A DNA stretch of 64,000 nt from Terriglobia bacterium (lineage in GTDB: Bacteria; Acidobacteriota; Terriglobia; Terriglobales; Acidobacteriaceae), in the NCBI GenBank assembly GCA_020073465.1, contig JAIQFC010000004.1:124001-188000 (forward strand), written 5' to 3'. Numbering within the stretch: the stretch's first letter is position 1; every line of letters starts with the position of its first letter. Positions 1-9,192 of this stretch are shown in pieces. The notes under the pieces were generated by a model. That model saw only the letters and a program-made list of their open reading frames with translations. It made no database searches and was not told the origin of the DNA. Both the position numbers and the translations under genes were made by a program.

Positions 1-906
1 GAAATCCTCATGGTAAACGAACTGCGGACAGTGCGAAGCATTGCCGCAGCCTTCGGAGCACCCGTACTGGTCGGTGAGGATTGCCCCGGTAAATTTTTCG
101 ATGTCGCGCCGCTGAAAGTCGAGCATGTTCTCCGCACCCGTGACCACCGCACGGGGAGGCGCATCCAGAGTCAACCCCGCCTCGAAAGCGTTCAACGCGA
201 GCATGTGGATGATGGAGGGATATCCTGAATAGAAATCAAAGTGATTGGTGTTGAGGAACTCCATCACGCTGGAGATCTTCGCGGGTGTGAGGTGATGCAT
301 GGTCAGCAGCGCCTGGCACATTGGGCGATTCCAACGCCAGTAGGGCGGGCTGCTCTGGTCCAGAGGAACGACTCTCTTGCCGGTGAAATTCGCGTGCCAG
401 CTTCCCGGCTCCAGACCAAAACGCATGCGGTGCCTCCACCAAATCGCCCACTGGAAGGCAATCGCTTCGTTCGTGACATAGAAGTGAAGAGCCTTGCCGG
501 TCGTTCCGCTGGTGTGCCGACGTACCAGCTCGTGCCTGGACACTCTCTCGGACACGAGACGGCTGAAGTTTTGCCTCACATCTTCCTTCGTGAGCACCGG
601 CAGCTTGGCGAGGTCCCCACGATTCCGAATGTCCTCTGGCGACAACTTCAAGGCCTTCCAGCGCTCGCGATAATAGGGGACGCTGTCGTAGGCGTGGCGT
701 ATGAGGAAACGCAGCTTTTCGTTCTGGTACGACTCTATCTCAGCGGCACTCCATTTCTCTGAATTCATTAACTCGCGCAGGCGTTGTTCGAAGATCTTGC
801 CACAGCGCACCCGCGCCTCTTTCTTCCCGTAGTACCAGCAGGCGGCATTTTGCAGGAAAACCGGCAACCGCGGATAGATCTGTTCGACCAGAACCGATTC
901 GCTCAT
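1..906 (-). CDS. CapK/PaaK-like adenylate-forming enzyme (partial, runs off left edge)
   Basis: Reading the complement from ATG at 906-904 gives 302 codons open to the window edge, so the C-terminus is missing. Residues 132-138 read TSGTTGK, the phosphate-binding motif of AMP-forming ligases, and YGCSEG near residue 280 matches the second adenylation motif. The N-terminal part (HAYDSVPYYRERW) is typical of the phenylacetate-CoA ligase-like CapK group. CapK-like members in polysaccharide clusters are thought to activate a carboxylate for transfer to sugars; the substrate here is unknown. The start overlaps the stop of the DUF362 gene (ATGA), so the two are probably translationally coupled. Confidence 0.85.
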   Translation of the reverse strand, partial: MSESVLVEQIYPRLPVFLQNAACWYYGKKEARVRCGKIFEQRLRELMNSEKWSAAEIESYQNEKLRFLIRHAYDSVPYYRERWKALKLSPEDIRNRGDLAKLPVLTKEDVRQNFSRLVSERVSRHELVRRHTSGTTGKALHFYVTNEAIAFQWAIWWRHRMRFGLEPGSWHANFTGKRVVPLDQSSPPYWRWNRPMCQALLTMHHLTPAKISSVMEFLNTNHFDFYSGYPSIIHMLALNAFEAGLTLDAPPRAVVTGAENMLDFQRRDIEKFTGAILTDQYGCSEGCGNASHCPQFVYHEDF

Positions 907-2432
907 AGTTGCTCGGCCACCCCGACGGCTTGCTGTAGCGAAATTTCTTCTGCCGGAGATCTTTCGATGTGGCCCTTCCAGCCAAAGTGGGGCTCGAAGT
1001 GAAATGTGTTTTCGCCGGAGATCTCGGTCAAGCGACGATTCCATGCTGAGGAGTTGCTACGCACCGCGACATCACGCCAACGGTGATCCGATAGAGGCAG
1101 AGCGCCGCACTGGAAGGCCCTCGACACAATGGGAATCTTCTCCGGGTCGAAGCCCATGAGGTAGGCGCAAACCGCATCCACGCTGGGGGGATGCACCCCG
1201 AACAGGACCACACCCGTCGCCACCGGATCGGGATTCAGGGGTCCCCGTCCCTGCCCGGCCATGATTCCATCGACCAGAAGGTAATGCCGCTTACGATTCC
1301 TCGGCTGCGCGTCCCGCAGCGAGCCATCGGAATTGCCATACGACACAATCTTGTTCAGGTCGAGGCACATTCTCCAAACCGTGTCGTTGCCAAACCAGTT
1401 TCCACTGCGAACCGTCTGCTCGGTGTCGCCGAATACTGGCTTGCCCACGCCACGTGCCACGCGATGCACCCACGGTCCAACCACAGGCATTCGAAGCGAC
1501 AGGCCGCGAACCGCAGCGGCCAGCTTGCGCTCGGTGCGATGTTTCAAATCCGGGCTGGGATGCTCATCTCCGCCGCTCTGGGGAGCGCCTTCGGTGTGGT
1601 GCGGCAGCCAGTTCTTGTCAGCATTCACCCCGACCAGGTTCTTTAGACTCGCGGTGATGCCGGCCTTTTTGTGCGTCTTCAGTTTCGGCAAGCTGAACAC
1701 GACGTCGCACTGGATGGCACAACCAGCAACCAGATATTCGTGCCGCCCGCCGCTGTGGTGGCGGTTGACGACACCAGCGTCGTAGTCCGCTCCATAGTAG
1801 TGTCCTGCACCGCGATGTTCGACAAATTCGCTGGCCTGTCCCAGGTCAAAAGGGATCGACCCGTAAGGATTTGGAGACAACTTTCGCCGGGCAACCACAA
1901 CATCACCGCGCGTGGTCCACTCCTCCTGGCGCAGATCGATGATTTCGAAAGTGAGACCCCGAGCAGAGTAGAAGTCGCGGATGACGTCCAGGCCGAGGAT
2001 ACTTACCATCTCGGCGAAGGCGGCGTCGGTCTGAGGGGCGTCGGCCAGAATGATTCTTCCTTTCTGCCCAACCGCCTTCCAGACATAATCTGCAACGGCA
2101 CGAATGATGCTGCCGTGCGTGATGACGTAACGCCAGCCCTCGGGATCGCGGGGGTGGCGCTGATGAACCATGTTGGGCTTCAAAAGCACCGTCTCGCCGG
2201 GCTGAATCAGGTCCTGTAGAGGATTCCAATCCGCCGTTTCGAAATGAGCAGCATCGAGGCCAGCGATCTGAAAACAGCTGCGCACCGCCTCGTAGGCTGG
2301 ATTCGCTTCCGACGCAGTATCAGCGAAGGCATATTCCGGATATTTCTGAGCAGGAGAAAATGGAGCCCGCGCGGCATACCGCGCGTCTTCGCCCCGATAG
2401 ACAGTGACGACTTTGTCCGACAACACGCTCAT
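903..2432 (-). CDS. DUF362 domain protein
   Basis: 509 aa. Signature blocks of DUF362 are visible: KPNMVHQ near residue 85, LADAPQTD near 150, and a KLKTHKKAGITASLKNLVG block near 255. The biochemical role of DUF362 is not established. Some relatives carry ferredoxin domains, but no cysteine-rich cluster is seen here. It begins with ATG overlapping the stop of the glycosyltransferase at 2429 and ends overlapping the start of the CapK-like gene, so it sits in the middle of a coupled three-gene string. A role in glycan assembly or modification is inferred from context only. Confidence 0.8.
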   Translation of the reverse strand: MSVLSDKVVTVYRGEDARYAARAPFSPAQKYPEYAFADTASEANPAYEAVRSCFQIAGLDAAHFETADWNPLQDLIQPGETVLLKPNMVHQRHPRDPEGWRYVITHGSIIRAVADYVWKAVGQKGRIILADAPQTDAAFAEMVSILGLDVIRDFYSARGLTFEIIDLRQEEWTTRGDVVVARRKLSPNPYGSIPFDLGQASEFVEHRGAGHYYGADYDAGVVNRHHSGGRHEYLVAGCAIQCDVVFSLPKLKTHKKAGITASLKNLVGVNADKNWLPHHTEGAPQSGGDEHPSPDLKHRTERKLAAAVRGLSLRMPVVGPWVHRVARGVGKPVFGDTEQTVRSGNWFGNDTVWRMCLDLNKIVSYGNSDGSLRDAQPRNRKRHYLLVDGIMAGQGRGPLNPDPVATGVVLFGVHPPSVDAVCAYLMGFDPEKIPIVSRAFQCGALPLSDHRWRDVAVRSNSSAWNRRLTEISGENTFHFEPHFGWKGHIERSPAEEISLQQAVGVAEQL

Positions 2433-3361
2433 TGCCGATTCGGTGCCGAGGCTGGGTCGCCCTTTTCCTGTCTGGCTATCCGCAACTCAACCATTTTTGA
2501 CTTGATGTGAAATACCTGTACCGCCTGGAACCCGCAATAGATCAGGCCAGGAACGCCGTCAAGAAAGCCCAAACCAAACAAATATTTGTACAGAAAGAAC
2601 AGTGCCGGCGATCCCGGAAGGCCGAGAAACTTTCGCTTCAACCAGCGACGGCGCTGGGCCTGTGTGCCGAAGAATCGCGGACGCAGCTCTGGGTCCGCTT
2701 CCCCGTCCCGCCAGACTCGCGCTTCCCAATTGGAATATTCGTCATGTTTCTGAATGTAACGTGAAAGTGATTCCACATTGCGATGGAGGATCGGATTTCT
2801 CAGCCTGGCCGTAGCCCCCTCAACCACAACGTGTTCGTGAACCTCCATGTCGGCCATCGAGAGATCCTGGTTTTTCAGCCGGCATTCGTAGCGTCCCTTT
2901 CCCCGGCGAAACAGCGACAGCTTCCAGAAACTTGCGTCGCTGTGGCGGAGCACTCGTCCGAGAAAATACATTCGCAGAGAGATGTAGTAACCATTGATCG
3001 CCGGACTCTCGACGGCGTGGCGAATCTCTTCTCCAAGCTCGGGGGTGAGAGACTCGTCAGCGTCGAGCAGCAGAATCCACTCGAAGGCCAGAGGCAGAGT
3101 GTCCATTGCCCACTGACGTTTCTTAGGCCACCCGCCCTGATAATGAAACTGGACTACCTTGGCTCCGAAGGAACGTGCGATTTCGGGCGTTGCATCCGTG
3201 CTCTGGGAGTCGATCACATATACTTCGCCGACATCCCGCAGGCTTTCGAGGCAGTGAGGCAGATTCCGAGCCTCGTTGCGCGCGGCCACGATGACACTGA
3301 CCGGCAGCCTTGCCGTGGAAGCCCGCGTCTCCACGCTTCCGATTTCTTCGACCTTCTGCAT
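2429..3361 (-). CDS. Family 2 glycosyltransferase
   Basis: The start chosen is ATG at 3361 (MQKVEEIGS), 14 bases after the asparagine synthase stop, giving 310 aa. A longer frame to 3463 exists but would overlap the upstream gene by about 90 bases. The GT-A hallmarks are visible: PVSVIVAARNEARNLPHCLESL at the N-terminus and LLLDADESL as the nucleotide-sugar/metal-binding DxD-like site. The C-terminal hydrophobic stretch (FFLYKYLFGLGFLDG) suggests membrane association, as in the lipopolysaccharide-core KdtX/WaaE-like branch. No strong Shine-Dalgarno is seen, so translation may depend on coupling with the upstream gene. Confidence 0.85.
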   Translation of the reverse strand: MQKVEEIGSVETRASTARLPVSVIVAARNEARNLPHCLESLRDVGEVYVIDSQSTDATPEIARSFGAKVVQFHYQGGWPKKRQWAMDTLPLAFEWILLLDADESLTPELGEEIRHAVESPAINGYYISLRMYFLGRVLRHSDASFWKLSLFRRGKGRYECRLKNQDLSMADMEVHEHVVVEGATARLRNPILHRNVESLSRYIQKHDEYSNWEARVWRDGEADPELRPRFFGTQAQRRRWLKRKFLGLPGSPALFFLYKYLFGLGFLDGVPGLIYCGFQAVQVFHIKSKMVELRIARQEKGDPASAPNRQ

Positions 3362-3375
3362 GATGGACGATTGGC

Positions 3376-5283
3376 TCACAAATGCAGCTCGCACCAGCGT
3401 TCGAGCACGTACAGCGACCATGGACGCGACCACGAAGTCGCGCCTCGCAGGAAATCCTGCCACACGCCGTGCACCTGGCTCCGATCCAGCACTCCACCTA
3501 GAGGACCATCCCCGAGTCTCTTCAGCACGGGCTCCACCTCATGCCGCAGTTCGCCTCGCAGCCAGTGCTCGAACGGGAGCGTGAATCCGCGCTTGGGACG
3601 GTGAACAATCTGATCCGGCAGAGAGTTCTCCAGGGCCCCGACCAGCAGTCTCTTCGGCGTGTCTCCATTGAGCTTCTCTGCCCCGGGAAGTGCGAGGACT
3701 GTCTTGGCAAGTTGATGGTCGATCAGAGGTACTCGAACTTCCAGGCCCTGGGACATGCTCATGAAATCGGCGTCGCGCAACAGTGTATTGAGCATATAAC
3801 AGCGCATCTCCAGATAGGAAACCCGGTTGACGGGATCAAGTGAGAGCGTTCCCTGCAGATTCTTGCGCTGCGATGCGACCGCACGCTCACGGGCATTTGC
3901 CTCGGCAGATGGGTAAAGCAATTCGCACTGCCCGGGGGTAAACAGCATGCGCGTCAGGAAATAGGGGTGGAGGAGGCGACCATTGTCGCGGATCAGCGAG
4001 GTCAGCTTGCGGTTCTGATCCGTCGCGGGTGCGAGCGCGGCAAAGGCCGAGCCCAGCGAATGGCGAGCGCCGCCGGGAACGTGTTTCCACGCGTTTGCGA
4101 ACCGCTCCATGCGCGGGATGGTGCGGAAATTGGAGTAGCCGGCAAAGACCTCATCTCCGCCCAGGCCCGAAAGCGCCACCTTCACTCCGGCTGCGCGAGC
4201 CTCCCGCGAGACAAAGTACGTATTGACGGCGTCCATGCTGGGGAGGTCCATCGCACGAAGCGCATCGGGAATGGCGGCCAGAACGTCCTCTTGCGAAACC
4301 GTGATCTCGTGGTGATCGGTGTGAAACTCGTGCGCGATGGCACGGGAGTATTCAGCTTCGGAGAAGTCGGCTTCACGAAAGACAATCGAGAAGGTGCTTG
4401 GGGTAACGCCGCCTCGGCTGAGAATGCTGACCAGAGCGCTCGAGTCAATCCCTCCCGAGAGGAACACGCCCAGTGGCACGTCGCTAACCAGCTGTGAGCG
4501 GACTGCCTCTTCCAACACCGGCTGAATGCTGGAGTCCGCGCTCTTCCGAGTCGGCGCCAAGGTCTCAGCCTGCCCGGTACTTGCCTCGTCATCAACCAGA
4601 TCCCAATAGCGGGACAATCGCAGCTTACCGTTGACCCAAGTCAGGCTGTGTCCCGGAGGAAGCGCCTGCACACCTTCAATCAGCGTGAGAGGATCGTAGG
4701 CAGAGCCGAACGTCAGGTAGTTGAGCAATCCGGCTGGATCAACACGGCGAGGGACCAACCCGGTCCCGAGAATCGTGCGGACTTCGGAGGCAAGAATAAA
4801 GTAGGGGCCATGTTGGGCATAGTAGAGCGGCTTAATGCCCATGGGATCACGGGCCACAAACAACTCGTGCTTCTTGGCATCCCAAATCGCGAAGGCGAAC
4901 ATCCCACGCAGCTTGGTAAGGCAACCCTCGCCCCACTGCCTGTAGGCCTGCAACAGAACTTCGGTGTCCGAGTGGCTGATGAACTTCGTGCCCGCCCGCT
5001 CTAGTTCACACCGAACGTCGAGAAAGTTGTAAATCTCGCCGTTGTACACGATCCAATTCCCAGTCTCCGGATCGTGCATGGGCTGGTGGCCGAGCGGGGA
5101 AAGATCAAGAATGGCCAGGCGGCGGTTTCCCAAGCCAATCTCAACCGGGTCGGGCGTGGAATCGTGGAGGACGATCGTCCCGGAGTCGTCCGGGCCGCGG
5201 TGCGCAAGGGACTGCGTCGCCCGCTCCACGAGCTCTGCGGGAAACTGCACTTTGTGCGCGACGATTCCGAAGATTCCACACAT
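3376..5283 (-). CDS. asnB: Asparagine synthase-like glutamine amidotransferase
   Basis: 635 aa. It starts MCGIFG, with Cys2 as the class II amidotransferase nucleophile, followed by RGPDDSG (29-35) and YNGEIYN (80-86). The PP-loop SGGIDSS (276-282) of the ATP-dependent synthase domain follows. In polysaccharide islands such enzymes often amidate uronic or amino-acid-modified sugars rather than make free asparagine. A second paralogue lies at 12816-14687. The gene is probably the first of the string running leftward to the CapK-like gene. Confidence 0.9.
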   Translation of the reverse strand: MCGIFGIVAHKVQFPAELVERATQSLAHRGPDDSGTIVLHDSTPDPVEIGLGNRRLAILDLSPLGHQPMHDPETGNWIVYNGEIYNFLDVRCELERAGTKFISHSDTEVLLQAYRQWGEGCLTKLRGMFAFAIWDAKKHELFVARDPMGIKPLYYAQHGPYFILASEVRTILGTGLVPRRVDPAGLLNYLTFGSAYDPLTLIEGVQALPPGHSLTWVNGKLRLSRYWDLVDDEASTGQAETLAPTRKSADSSIQPVLEEAVRSQLVSDVPLGVFLSGGIDSSALVSILSRGGVTPSTFSIVFREADFSEAEYSRAIAHEFHTDHHEITVSQEDVLAAIPDALRAMDLPSMDAVNTYFVSREARAAGVKVALSGLGGDEVFAGYSNFRTIPRMERFANAWKHVPGGARHSLGSAFAALAPATDQNRKLTSLIRDNGRLLHPYFLTRMLFTPGQCELLYPSAEANARERAVASQRKNLQGTLSLDPVNRVSYLEMRCYMLNTLLRDADFMSMSQGLEVRVPLIDHQLAKTVLALPGAEKLNGDTPKRLLVGALENSLPDQIVHRPKRGFTLPFEHWLRGELRHEVEPVLKRLGDGPLGGVLDRSQVHGVWQDFLRGATSWSRPWSLYVLERWCELHL

Positions 5284-5382
5284 CAGATTCGGGACCCCTG
5301 CGTCAGATCACACCAGGATCATTCCATACTATCTCTTGAACCGTACGCATTGCGCTTGCACCGCCAGTGATGCAATCCCGAG

Positions 5383-7863
5383 CTAATGAACGCCCAGAAA
5401 CGAATACGTTCCCCGGGGCAGGCTCACGGCAGCGGCACTAGGATTGCAAAAATGCAGGACCAGCATGTTTTCGGACTTCGAGTATGCGTTCAACGACAAG
5501 TTGCCGAGTTCCGCCGGCGGTGTAACGCCAGTGATCTGATCGGTCGTGCTCAGTCCAGTCACCGTCACAGGGACGTCCAGGCAGCGCTGCGCGGGAACAC
5601 TCGCCTGCGGAACGATGGGAGTCTTGTAGATCTTCATCTGCGACAAGGCTGATCCCCCACCAACCGTCAAGCTGCTTCCCTGCTGAATGACAACGGGAAC
5701 GGCGAAGGTTTTCTCTTTGGCCGTGAGCCGTTCGCCCCAGTGCTTACCGTCACCCTCATTGCCGATGTAGCCGGAGATCGACACCGGAGCTCCAAAAGCG
5801 AGCTGTGCCTTGTTCAGCTGCGTGTTGGAATTGTCCAGCCCGATGTAGGTGTCGGCGCTGTCGGTGGGCGGGCGATATCCGCGCGTGTTCATCGTCTTTG
5901 TCGGATTGGTGTCGACCAGGGTGATGTAATGCCCGCGGTTCAGGCTGCTGAAGGGAGTGCGTCCAAAGATCAGTCTTCCTTTGCGGTTCTCGGGATCGCC
6001 GCCCCCTACCGTCCCGTATTGCAGCACTGTCGCTGAAGGCACGGCATTGTTTCCGACAGAGTCTCCCGCAAGGCACGAGACCCAGGTATTGGGAAGCGCT
6101 CTGGCGGCACAGTGATTCGCGTACACCGTGGGCGCACCGACCCCAAGCACGTTCACGATGGGCGACACTCCGGTTACAAAGTCTGTACCATCGGCGAACA
6201 AAGCGACTGCTCCGACCGGATTGGTGCGGTCTGCATTCGGGCTCAGGATAATCCCTCCCGGCCAGAAGGAGATCTCGGGAAAGTAGCCGCCAAGAGATAC
6301 TGAATAATTCCCCGGAGCGCTGTTCGAATCGACTGCCGTGCAAACCGGACCCGAGCATTGCGCAATGTTCGAGGACACCGCGAAGGCGCCACTGCCCGAC
6401 GGAACAGTCCAGGCGCTTCCGCTGTCCGGTGTTCTGAGCAGGTCATAAGTGATGGTGTTCGTCCCTTTGACGCGAGGCCAGGCAACGGGCACTGGTGTTT
6501 TCCCGTCCGTTTTCGCATAGCCTATGGGTAACGGAACTGATGCTCCCATCTTGGAATCCTTCACGACGATCCAGTAGTAAACACTCTCGGAGCCGCTGCT
6601 GGAGAACTCGGGGACCTGTCCAACTGGAGCCGCGGCGCCCTCGATCATCGCCACTCCTTCGCTGATGAGTCCCGCAACAGCCCTCGCTGCAATTCCTTTC
6701 CCCGGATACTGCGGGTTCGTGCAACTCCCGACCTCCATGTACACATTCGTAAGCTCACTTGGACCATACCCGCCGCGCATGGTGCCGGTGCGTACGCCGA
6801 ACTGGGAGAATCCCTGGATGACACTGTCCTCGATGTGCAGGGTGTTGCCACTCTGCCAGTCGACGCCGTTACCGTCGCACTGGTTGCTGAGCTGCAGATG
6901 CTTCAGCCATCCGACTGCGGAAGCGCGGTTGAAAGGGCCGGGCGCGGTCACGTCCGATCCGCAAAAGGTCGCATCACAACGGATCACGCGGCCAACCGCG
7001 GAGTCGAGGCCATCCAGCAGAAAGGCCTGATCATCATCGACCTGCACATAGGTTCCAAATGTTCCACCCAAAGGATTCTCGCGACCGGACACATTGAAGA
7101 TCCGAGTCCTGTCGCCATTGGTCTCAATCATGGGTTTTGTGCCCTTGGCGACCATTGGCTGTCCCCGCGGATTGATGAGAGTGACATCCAGGAACATGCT
7201 CGAGTTGTTCGGATCGCCCACAAAGATGCAAGTATCATCCGCATAGCAGTTGAAGGTTGATCCTGAAAAGTCGACGGTCTGATTCGTGGCACGGATTGAG
7301 ACTCGGGCATGGATGTTGAACTCCACGGGCGGAACAATGACGGCGCCGCCGGAAGGTGAGTGTGAGGGAGGATTCTGGTAGAAATATCGCGCGGCAATCG
7401 AGGCCTCCTGCAACCCCGTGGAAGCACTCCCGACAGCGTAGCCAGCCGAATGCGGGTTCTGCGTCGTGAATTGCAGTGTTCCCGGCTGATTGTCCGCCTT
7501 GCACGTTCCGCCCGTCACTTTGACGGCCTCTGGCGTTCCCGCACCGCTAATGTAGACGTAATACCATGGCTCGGTAGCCGTAACGCCACTGGGACAGGCA
7601 GGCAAATGGATCGTCTTCAAACCCGGAGTTGCAAGGTCATCCGCAGGCGTAACAGACCAGTTGAAGTCTGTGGCGTAACGGCGGGCGACGGCGATCGGAC
7701 TGGATGAGGCCGTTTGTGGTGCCACATTCTGCGGGCCATGGCCATTCGATGCGCTGCGCGCGACGCTGTGACCGGCAAAGACAAATATGAGCAGAGCGTT
7801 AGCCGCGAGTACCAGGAAACGCATGGAGGTGGAACGCGTTGTGAACCGGCGTGGAATGAGCAT
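5383..7863 (-). CDS. Large secreted beta-rich protein, probable beta-helix
   Basis: 826 aa from ATG at 7863. This start has an AGGAG Shine-Dalgarno five bases upstream; an extended GTG start at 7896 is possible but lacks one. The N-terminus is a Sec signal peptide: basic residues, then VLAANALLIFVFAGHS, with cleavage near ARS. The mature chain is rich in Gly, Ser, Thr, Asn and short beta-type segments, for example VEFNIHARVSIRATNQTVDF, as expected for a pectate-lyase-like right-handed beta-helix. Paired cysteines (CNQCDGN, CSGPVC, CDATFC) suggest disulfides in an extracytoplasmic protein. A polysaccharide lyase, a glycan-binding role or an adhesin role are all possible; I do not recognise a catalytic motif. 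Confidence 0.75.
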   Translation of the reverse strand: MLIPRRFTTRSTSMRFLVLAANALLIFVFAGHSVARSASNGHGPQNVAPQTASSSPIAVARRYATDFNWSVTPADDLATPGLKTIHLPACPSGVTATEPWYYVYISGAGTPEAVKVTGGTCKADNQPGTLQFTTQNPHSAGYAVGSASTGLQEASIAARYFYQNPPSHSPSGGAVIVPPVEFNIHARVSIRATNQTVDFSGSTFNCYADDTCIFVGDPNNSSMFLDVTLINPRGQPMVAKGTKPMIETNGDRTRIFNVSGRENPLGGTFGTYVQVDDDQAFLLDGLDSAVGRVIRCDATFCGSDVTAPGPFNRASAVGWLKHLQLSNQCDGNGVDWQSGNTLHIEDSVIQGFSQFGVRTGTMRGGYGPSELTNVYMEVGSCTNPQYPGKGIAARAVAGLISEGVAMIEGAAAPVGQVPEFSSSGSESVYYWIVVKDSKMGASVPLPIGYAKTDGKTPVPVAWPRVKGTNTITYDLLRTPDSGSAWTVPSGSGAFAVSSNIAQCSGPVCTAVDSNSAPGNYSVSLGGYFPEISFWPGGIILSPNADRTNPVGAVALFADGTDFVTGVSPIVNVLGVGAPTVYANHCAARALPNTWVSCLAGDSVGNNAVPSATVLQYGTVGGGDPENRKGRLIFGRTPFSSLNRGHYITLVDTNPTKTMNTRGYRPPTDSADTYIGLDNSNTQLNKAQLAFGAPVSISGYIGNEGDGKHWGERLTAKEKTFAVPVVIQQGSSLTVGGGSALSQMKIYKTPIVPQASVPAQRCLDVPVTVTGLSTTDQITGVTPPAELGNLSLNAYSKSENMLVLHFCNPSAAAVSLPRGTYSFLGVH

Positions 7864-8003
7864 GTCTTCTCCTGGTCGGACCTTGGGGCGCGACACCCTG
7901 TGTCCGCGCCGGTCCAGGTGATTCTTACAGAGGGTCTTATGATCCTGTAGCGGAACAACCCGCGATAGAATGAGAAGTTCTGCAGGCTGCTGGCAAATCT
8001 GTC

Positions 8004-9137
8004 ATGACAACTACTCGCGTCAGAATACCGCTTCTTGACCTGAAGGCGCAGTATCACAGCATCAAGCCGGAGATCGATGCGGCCATTGCCGCAGTGCTGG
8101 AGAGCGGCCAGTTTGTGCTCGGCTCTGAAGTCTCCGCTTTTGAGAAAGAGTTCGCGGCTTATTGCGGGACGTCGGAGTGCATCGCGTTGAATTCCGGTAC
8201 CAGCGCACTGCATCTGGCGCTGCTGGCCGCGGGAGTCGGCCCAGGCGATGAGGTAATTACTGCGCCATTCACGTTTATCGCCAGCGTTGCGGCCGTTGGC
8301 TATGTTGGCGCCCGGGCAGTCCTGGTTGACATTGACCCTTCATCGTTCACGCTTGATCCAGCCGCGATCGAGAAAGCGATTACGGCTCGGACCAAGGCAA
8401 TTCTGCCGATTCACCTTTATGGACAGACGGCGGACATGGATCCAATCCTTGAGGTGGCACGTCGTCATGGGCTCATTGTGATCGAGGACGCTGCGCAGGC
8501 GCACGGCGCCAAATACAAAGGGAGACCCGCAGGCAGTCTTGGCGATATCGGGTGCTTCAGCTTCTATCCGGGCAAGAATCTGGGAGCTTACGGTGAGGGC
8601 GGCGCCGTAACCACCAACCATCCCCAGTATGCAAGCACGATCCGCATGCTGCGGGACTGGGGACAGGACCGTAAGTATCACCATGCGCTGCGAGGATTCA
8701 ACTATCGCATGGAGGGATTGCAGGGCGCCATTCTACGCGTGAAGCTGCGCCATTTGGAGCAGTGGACCGACGCGCGCCGTGCGCATGCGATGCAGTACGA
8801 TCAACTGCTGGCGAACTCGGGCGTCGAGACTCCGAAGCAGATGCCCTGGGCCCGGCACGTCTATCACGTGTACACGGTGCTCACCGACAACCGGGATGAA
8901 CTCAAAGCGGAACTGGAGGCCGAAGGAATCCAGACTGCGATTCACTATCCGGTTCCGGCCCACCTGCAGCCCGCATTTGCCGACCTGGGCTACCGGACGG
9001 GAGCCTTCCCGCATTCTGAAGTTGCATCTCGACGCGTTCTTTCTCTGCCGCTCTATCCTGAACTCTCGGCACAAGCAATCTGGGAAGTCGCAAGCGCGGT
9101 GAGGAAGGCCGTGTCCGCGAAGACGCAAAGTGTTTAG
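8004..9137 (+). CDS. DegT/DnrJ/EryC1/StrS sugar aminotransferase
   Basis: 377 aa. It begins with the family block LDLKAQYHSIKPEID, has SGTSALHLAL (64-73) for PLP phosphate binding, EDAAQAHGA near 161, and FSFYPGKNLGAYGEGG with Lys191 as the predicted Schiff-base lysine. The family moves an amino group from glutamate to a keto sugar nucleotide. It is closest in style to enzymes making 3-amino sugar nucleotides such as WbpE-like proteins, but the substrate is not assignable here. It is the only plus-strand gene inside the first 26 kb, divergent from the secreted protein and convergent with the next glycosyltransferase. Confidence 0.9.
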   Translation: MTTTRVRIPLLDLKAQYHSIKPEIDAAIAAVLESGQFVLGSEVSAFEKEFAAYCGTSECIALNSGTSALHLALLAAGVGPGDEVITAPFTFIASVAAVGYVGARAVLVDIDPSSFTLDPAAIEKAITARTKAILPIHLYGQTADMDPILEVARRHGLIVIEDAAQAHGAKYKGRPAGSLGDIGCFSFYPGKNLGAYGEGGAVTTNHPQYASTIRMLRDWGQDRKYHHALRGFNYRMEGLQGAILRVKLRHLEQWTDARRAHAMQYDQLLANSGVETPKQMPWARHVYHVYTVLTDNRDELKAELEAEGIQTAIHYPVPAHLQPAFADLGYRTGAFPHSEVASRRVLSLPLYPELSAQAIWEVASAVRKAVSAKTQSV

Positions 9138-9156
9138 GGGAAGGACTCGATGACTG

Positions 9157-9192
9157 AGCCGGCAGTTCAGCGAAGGGCCGGCTGCGCTTTTT
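9157..9192 (+). terminator. Possible intrinsic terminator after the DegT gene
   Basis: AGCCGGC (9157-9163) pairs with GCCGGCT (9177-9183) around a 13-base loop, followed shortly by TTTTT (9188-9192). It lies 20 bases after the DegT stop and overlaps the 3' end of the convergent glycosyltransferase. The stem is only 7 bp, so this is moderate evidence. Confidence 0.4.

Noticed and set aside
2429-3463. Longer start of the glycosyltransferase at 3463
   Set aside because: It would overlap the amidotransferase by about 90 bases. The ATG at 3361 fits the family start better.
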